A stretch of 16,698 nucleotides of DNA, from contig JAFGXK010000045.1 in assembly GCA_016936695.1 (NCBI GenBank), positions 1 through 16,698 of the forward strand. The letters are read 5' to 3'. The stretch comes from Bacteroidales bacterium (GTDB taxonomy: Bacteria > Bacteroidota > Bacteroidia > Bacteroidales > VadinHA17). How positions within the stretch are numbered: position 1 is the stretch's first letter; every line of letters begins with the position of its first letter. Below the pieces are notes generated by a model that was not told where the DNA came from, made no database searches, and saw nothing but the letters and a program-made list of their open reading frames with translations. A program made the position numbers and the translations under genes. Positions 14,295-16,698 of the stretch are shown piece by piece.

Positions 14295-16136
14295 TTATTT
14301 AAGTTCAATTATCATTGCAGTTGCGGGGGGTATGCTGATAGATTTCAGATCCTCCGTCTTCCATCCGGAAATGATGTCAGTGCCTCCGGTAAAGCCCTCA
14401 AGAGATTCGGAGTAATTTTCGCCTTTGATGGTAAGGCTCTCCTTTTCGTTGCTGTTGATTATCACCATCACACTCTCCTTGTCATTATACCTGAAATAAA
14501 CATACACGCCGTCGTTCGGGATGTAGTGTTTCAGCCTGCCAGTATGTATGACCTCCTTGGTTTTCCTCCAGTTCAGGATATGCCTGGTAAAGTCGAGAGC
14601 TTCCTTTTCATTTGCTTCCAGACCGCTGCCTGTAATGACGCTTTTGCTGTCTCCCGGCCATCCTCCCGGAAAGTCCTCCCTGAGCCATCCGTCGCCCTTG
14701 CTCTTGTCTCCTTCCATTACGATTTCCGTGCCGTAATAAAGTTGAGGGATGCCCCTGGTGGTCATTATAAAACTCAGGGCCATCTTGTATGCATTAAGGT
14801 TTTTCCCTGTCTGGGTGTAAATCCTTGTCATATCGTGATTGTCGAGGAAGATTACATTCCTGAAGGGTTCCGGGTAAAGAAAGTCCTGTGAAAGCACATT
14901 GTATATCTTCGATAACCCGTCGGTAGGATTGTATTTTCCCTCAAAGGCCCTGTGAGCAGCAAAGCAAACCGGGAAATCGGTTACGGAAGGGAGATAAGAT
15001 CTGTACCCGTCGCTGTTTTCCTTGTTAAGAGCCCAGTACGAGATCTGCGAAGGATCGTCATACCACACTTCGCCAACAATAAAGAAGCCCGGGAACTCCT
15101 CTCCGACCCGTCTGGCCCATCTTGCCATCATGTCGGGCTGGGGATAGGGGTAGGTGTCCATCCTGATTCCGTCGAGGTCGCTGAAAGCTATCCACCAGAG
15201 GCTTGTCTGGATGAGGTAGGTCTCGACGAGAGGATTGCTCTGGTTGAGGTCGGGCATGGTCACATCGAACCAGCCCTTTTCCATAAGCATCTTATCCCTA
15301 TCCGAAGCGTAGGGATCGAGGTAGGTGGAAGCACGGTAATTGGTGCGGGTGAATTCATCGAACTGATGTATCCAGTCCTTTGACGGGAGATCCTTCATCC
15401 ACCAGTGGGATGATCCTATATGATTGAATATCATATCCATGACGACTTTCATTCCGCGTTTGTGTGCTTCGTTCACCAGTTCCCTGAACTCATCGTTTGA
15501 TCCGTAGCGCGGATCAGCCCTGTAGAAATCGGTGGTTGAATAACCGTGATAGGAGGAGTGCTGCTGGTTGTTCTCGAGGAAGGGATTGAGCCATATTCCC
15601 GTCACTCCCAGACCGTTCAGGTAATCGAGATGATTGATTATTCCCTTCAGGTCTCCGCCATGCCGTCCGCCGGGATCGCTGCGGTTGAGCTGTTCGGTCA
15701 TCCCGGGGAGGTTGTCATTTGAATTGTCGCCGTTTGCATAACGGTCGGGCATCAGAAGGTAAATCACATCGGAGCAGTCGAATCCCCTTGCCGGACCAGA
15801 AGGTCTGGAGAGAAGAGGATAGTTGTGAACTAACTTTTGCTTTCCCCGGGTGAATGTAAGCCTTACCGTTCCGGGCGCAGCCTTATCTGATATACTGAGA
15901 TTCACGAAAAGGTAATTCGGGTTTTCAGTGCGGACCAGAGTCTTTATCTCCACTCCGGGGTAGTCGGTCTTCACATCAAATAAGCCGATTTCCTTTCCGT
16001 AAACCATAAGCTGAAGGGCGTCATCATTCATGCCGGTAAACCACGAAGGAGGATCGACATGTTCAATTACCTGTGCTCCTGCAGGCAATAGCGCCGGGAG
16101 TATAATGAAAACGAGTGTCTGAAGAAGTTTTTTCAT
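14295..16136 (-). CDS. susA: SusA-like periplasmic neopullulanase/cyclomaltodextrinase (GH13)
   Basis: A 613-aa enzyme that should hydrolyse maltodextrins, cyclodextrins or pullulan in the periplasm. It has a signal peptidase I signal (MKKLLQTLVF to PAGAQ, about 1-21) and no lipobox. Residues about 22-110 match the N-terminal beta domain of the cyclomaltodextrinase group. The GH13 barrel (about 122-500) has DMIFNH (234-239), the MPDLN signature of neopullulanase-type enzymes (294-298), GIRMD with Arg325 and nucleophile Asp327, Glu356 in VGEVWY, and DNHD with His434 and Asp435. Residues about 530-613 form the C-terminal beta domain. Length and layout match B. thetaiotaomicron SusA. Its ATG overlaps the GH65 stop codon (ATGA, 16133-16136), which suggests translational coupling, and the GH13 lipoprotein gene follows after 10 bp. 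Confidence 0.92.
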   Translation of the reverse strand: MKKLLQTLVFIILPALLPAGAQVIEHVDPPSWFTGMNDDALQLMVYGKEIGLFDVKTDYPGVEIKTLVRTENPNYLFVNLSISDKAAPGTVRLTFTRGKQKLVHNYPLLSRPSGPARGFDCSDVIYLLMPDRYANGDNSNDNLPGMTEQLNRSDPGGRHGGDLKGIINHLDYLNGLGVTGIWLNPFLENNQQHSSYHGYSTTDFYRADPRYGSNDEFRELVNEAHKRGMKVVMDMIFNHIGSSHWWMKDLPSKDWIHQFDEFTRTNYRASTYLDPYASDRDKMLMEKGWFDVTMPDLNQSNPLVETYLIQTSLWWIAFSDLDGIRMDTYPYPQPDMMARWARRVGEEFPGFFIVGEVWYDDPSQISYWALNKENSDGYRSYLPSVTDFPVCFAAHRAFEGKYNPTDGLSKIYNVLSQDFLYPEPFRNVIFLDNHDMTRIYTQTGKNLNAYKMALSFIMTTRGIPQLYYGTEIVMEGDKSKGDGWLREDFPGGWPGDSKSVITGSGLEANEKEALDFTRHILNWRKTKEVIHTGRLKHYIPNDGVYVYFRYNDKESVMVIINSNEKESLTIKGENYSESLEGFTGGTDIISGWKTEDLKSISIPPATAMIIELK

Positions 16137-16698
16137 TCTTTTCTGAATTTTTTTTCTTCCCCCGGCCCAAGCAAGACCTGTTCACCATAAACGGCAAGCG
16201 GAATTGATGAGTGGGAGAGGTTGACCACATTTATAGCGGCGCCGTTGACCTCTACTCTCAGGGGGTTGTTTCTGTATCTGATTGTAAACGAATATGATTC
16301 CCAGGCAGACGGGATTAACGGATTGAAGCAAACTCTTTCATTCCTTATTCTCATTCCGCCGAATCCCTGCACAATGGCCAGCCATGTTCCGGCCATGCTG
16401 GTTATATGAAGTCCATCCTTTACCTCCTGATTGTAGTCGTCAAGATCAAGCCTGGCAGTACGAAGATAAAGGGTATAGGCTCTTTCAGAATCATGCAGTC
16501 TGGCAGCCAGCACTGAATGAATGCTGGCAGAGAGTGAGGATTCGTGAACGCATCGCGGCTCATAAAAGTCGAAGTTGCGCCTTAGGGTGTCCTCATCGAA
16601 CTCATCCTCGAAAAAGAACAGACCCTGAACCACGTCGGCCTGTTTGATAAAGACCGACCGGAGTATACGGTCCCACGACCAGTGCTGATTGAGGGGCC
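16133..16698 (-). CDS. GH65 glycoside phosphorylase, probably maltose phosphorylase (5' part beyond the right edge)
   Basis: The last 187 codons of a GH65 enzyme; family members are about 750-780 aa, so roughly three quarters are missing. The reading frame stays open to the window edge, and its first visible residues (PLNQHWSWDRI...KQADVVQGL) are good GH65 sequence. The gene therefore does not begin at the in-frame GTG at 16633. Family landmarks are KQADV (16634-16645), VHESSLSASIHS (His codon 16544-16546), YLRTARLDLDDYN, and DGLHITSMAGTW before the C-terminal beta domain. The KQAD lysine and the HxSS segment lie near the phosphate site in known structures (from memory, moderate certainty). 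The enzyme would split maltose with phosphate into beta-glucose 1-phosphate and glucose in the cytoplasm. Kojibiose or trehalose phosphorylase are alternatives; the starch context favours maltose. A beta-phosphoglucomutase gene upstream would fit. Confidence 0.88.
   Translation of the reverse strand, partial: PLNQHWSWDRILRSVFIKQADVVQGLFFFEDEFDEDTLRRNFDFYEPRCVHESSLSASIHSVLAARLHDSERAYTLYLRTARLDLDDYNQEVKDGLHITSMAGTWLAIVQGFGGMRIRNERVCFNPLIPSAWESYSFTIRYRNNPLRVEVNGAAINVVNLSHSSIPLAVYGEQVLLGPGEEKKFRKE

Noticed and set aside
14285..14308. Upstream ATG for the GH13 lipoprotein
   Set aside because: The next ATG at 14284 starts directly at a normal lipoprotein signal (MKLHILK). The earlier one adds polar residues and overlaps the preceding gene.
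16133..16633. Starting the GH65 gene at the GTG at 16633
   Set aside because: The frame stays open upstream to the window edge and encodes conserved GH65 sequence (KQADV), so the gene is cut by the edge rather than starting there.

Overview
The window is a starch/maltodextrin utilisation locus of the Sus type from a member of the Bacteroidota. This rests on a SusC/SusD outer-membrane pair, SusE/SusF-like starch-binding lipoproteins, a Bacteroidota-type promoter motif (TAnnTTTG) with no Shine-Dalgarno, and an amylase ending in a type IX secretion (T9SS) sorting domain. A T9SS cargo, together with a LacI-type regulator and a GH65 phosphorylase instead of the gut-Bacteroides SusR/SusB/SusG set, suggests a free-living or environmental lineage. 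The species cannot be named from this sequence.

Layout: bases 1-17 hold what looks like the first codons of a minus-strand exported protein leaving the left edge. An MBL-fold metallo-hydrolase gene (167-1015, +) follows and has no obvious link to starch. A 457-bp gap (1016-1472) is rich in palindromes and inverted repeats. A LacI-family regulator (1473-2486, -) is transcribed divergently from susC. Their 223-bp intergenic region holds a perfect CAAACGTTTG palindrome just upstream of a TAAATTTG -7 motif. The plus-strand operon is then susC, susD, susE and a susF-like gene (2710-9967, gaps 18-24 bp). A strong rho-independent terminator (10019-10047) separates it from a large secreted GH13 amylase (10087-12900). 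Convergent to these, and only 13 bp away, is a minus-strand operon read from the right edge: the C-terminal part of a GH65 phosphorylase (16133-16698), a SusA-like periplasmic GH13 (14295-16136), and a GH13 lipoprotein (12914-14284).

Working model (inference from families and signals): the T9SS amylase cuts starch outside the cell. SusD/E/F hold the chains at the surface and SusC imports the oligosaccharides with TonB energy. The SusA-like enzyme, and probably the GH13 lipoprotein, trim them in the periplasm. Maltose is then split by phosphorolysis by the GH65 enzyme in the cytoplasm. The LacI-type protein would repress susC until a maltodextrin-derived sugar appears.

No wholly unknown system was found. 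The points most worth a second look are the T9SS amylase taking the place of SusG, the contrast in lipoprotein sorting signals, the operator/promoter overlap, and the structured intergenic element at about 1108-1417. No tRNA, rRNA, CRISPR array, insertion sequence or transposase was seen.
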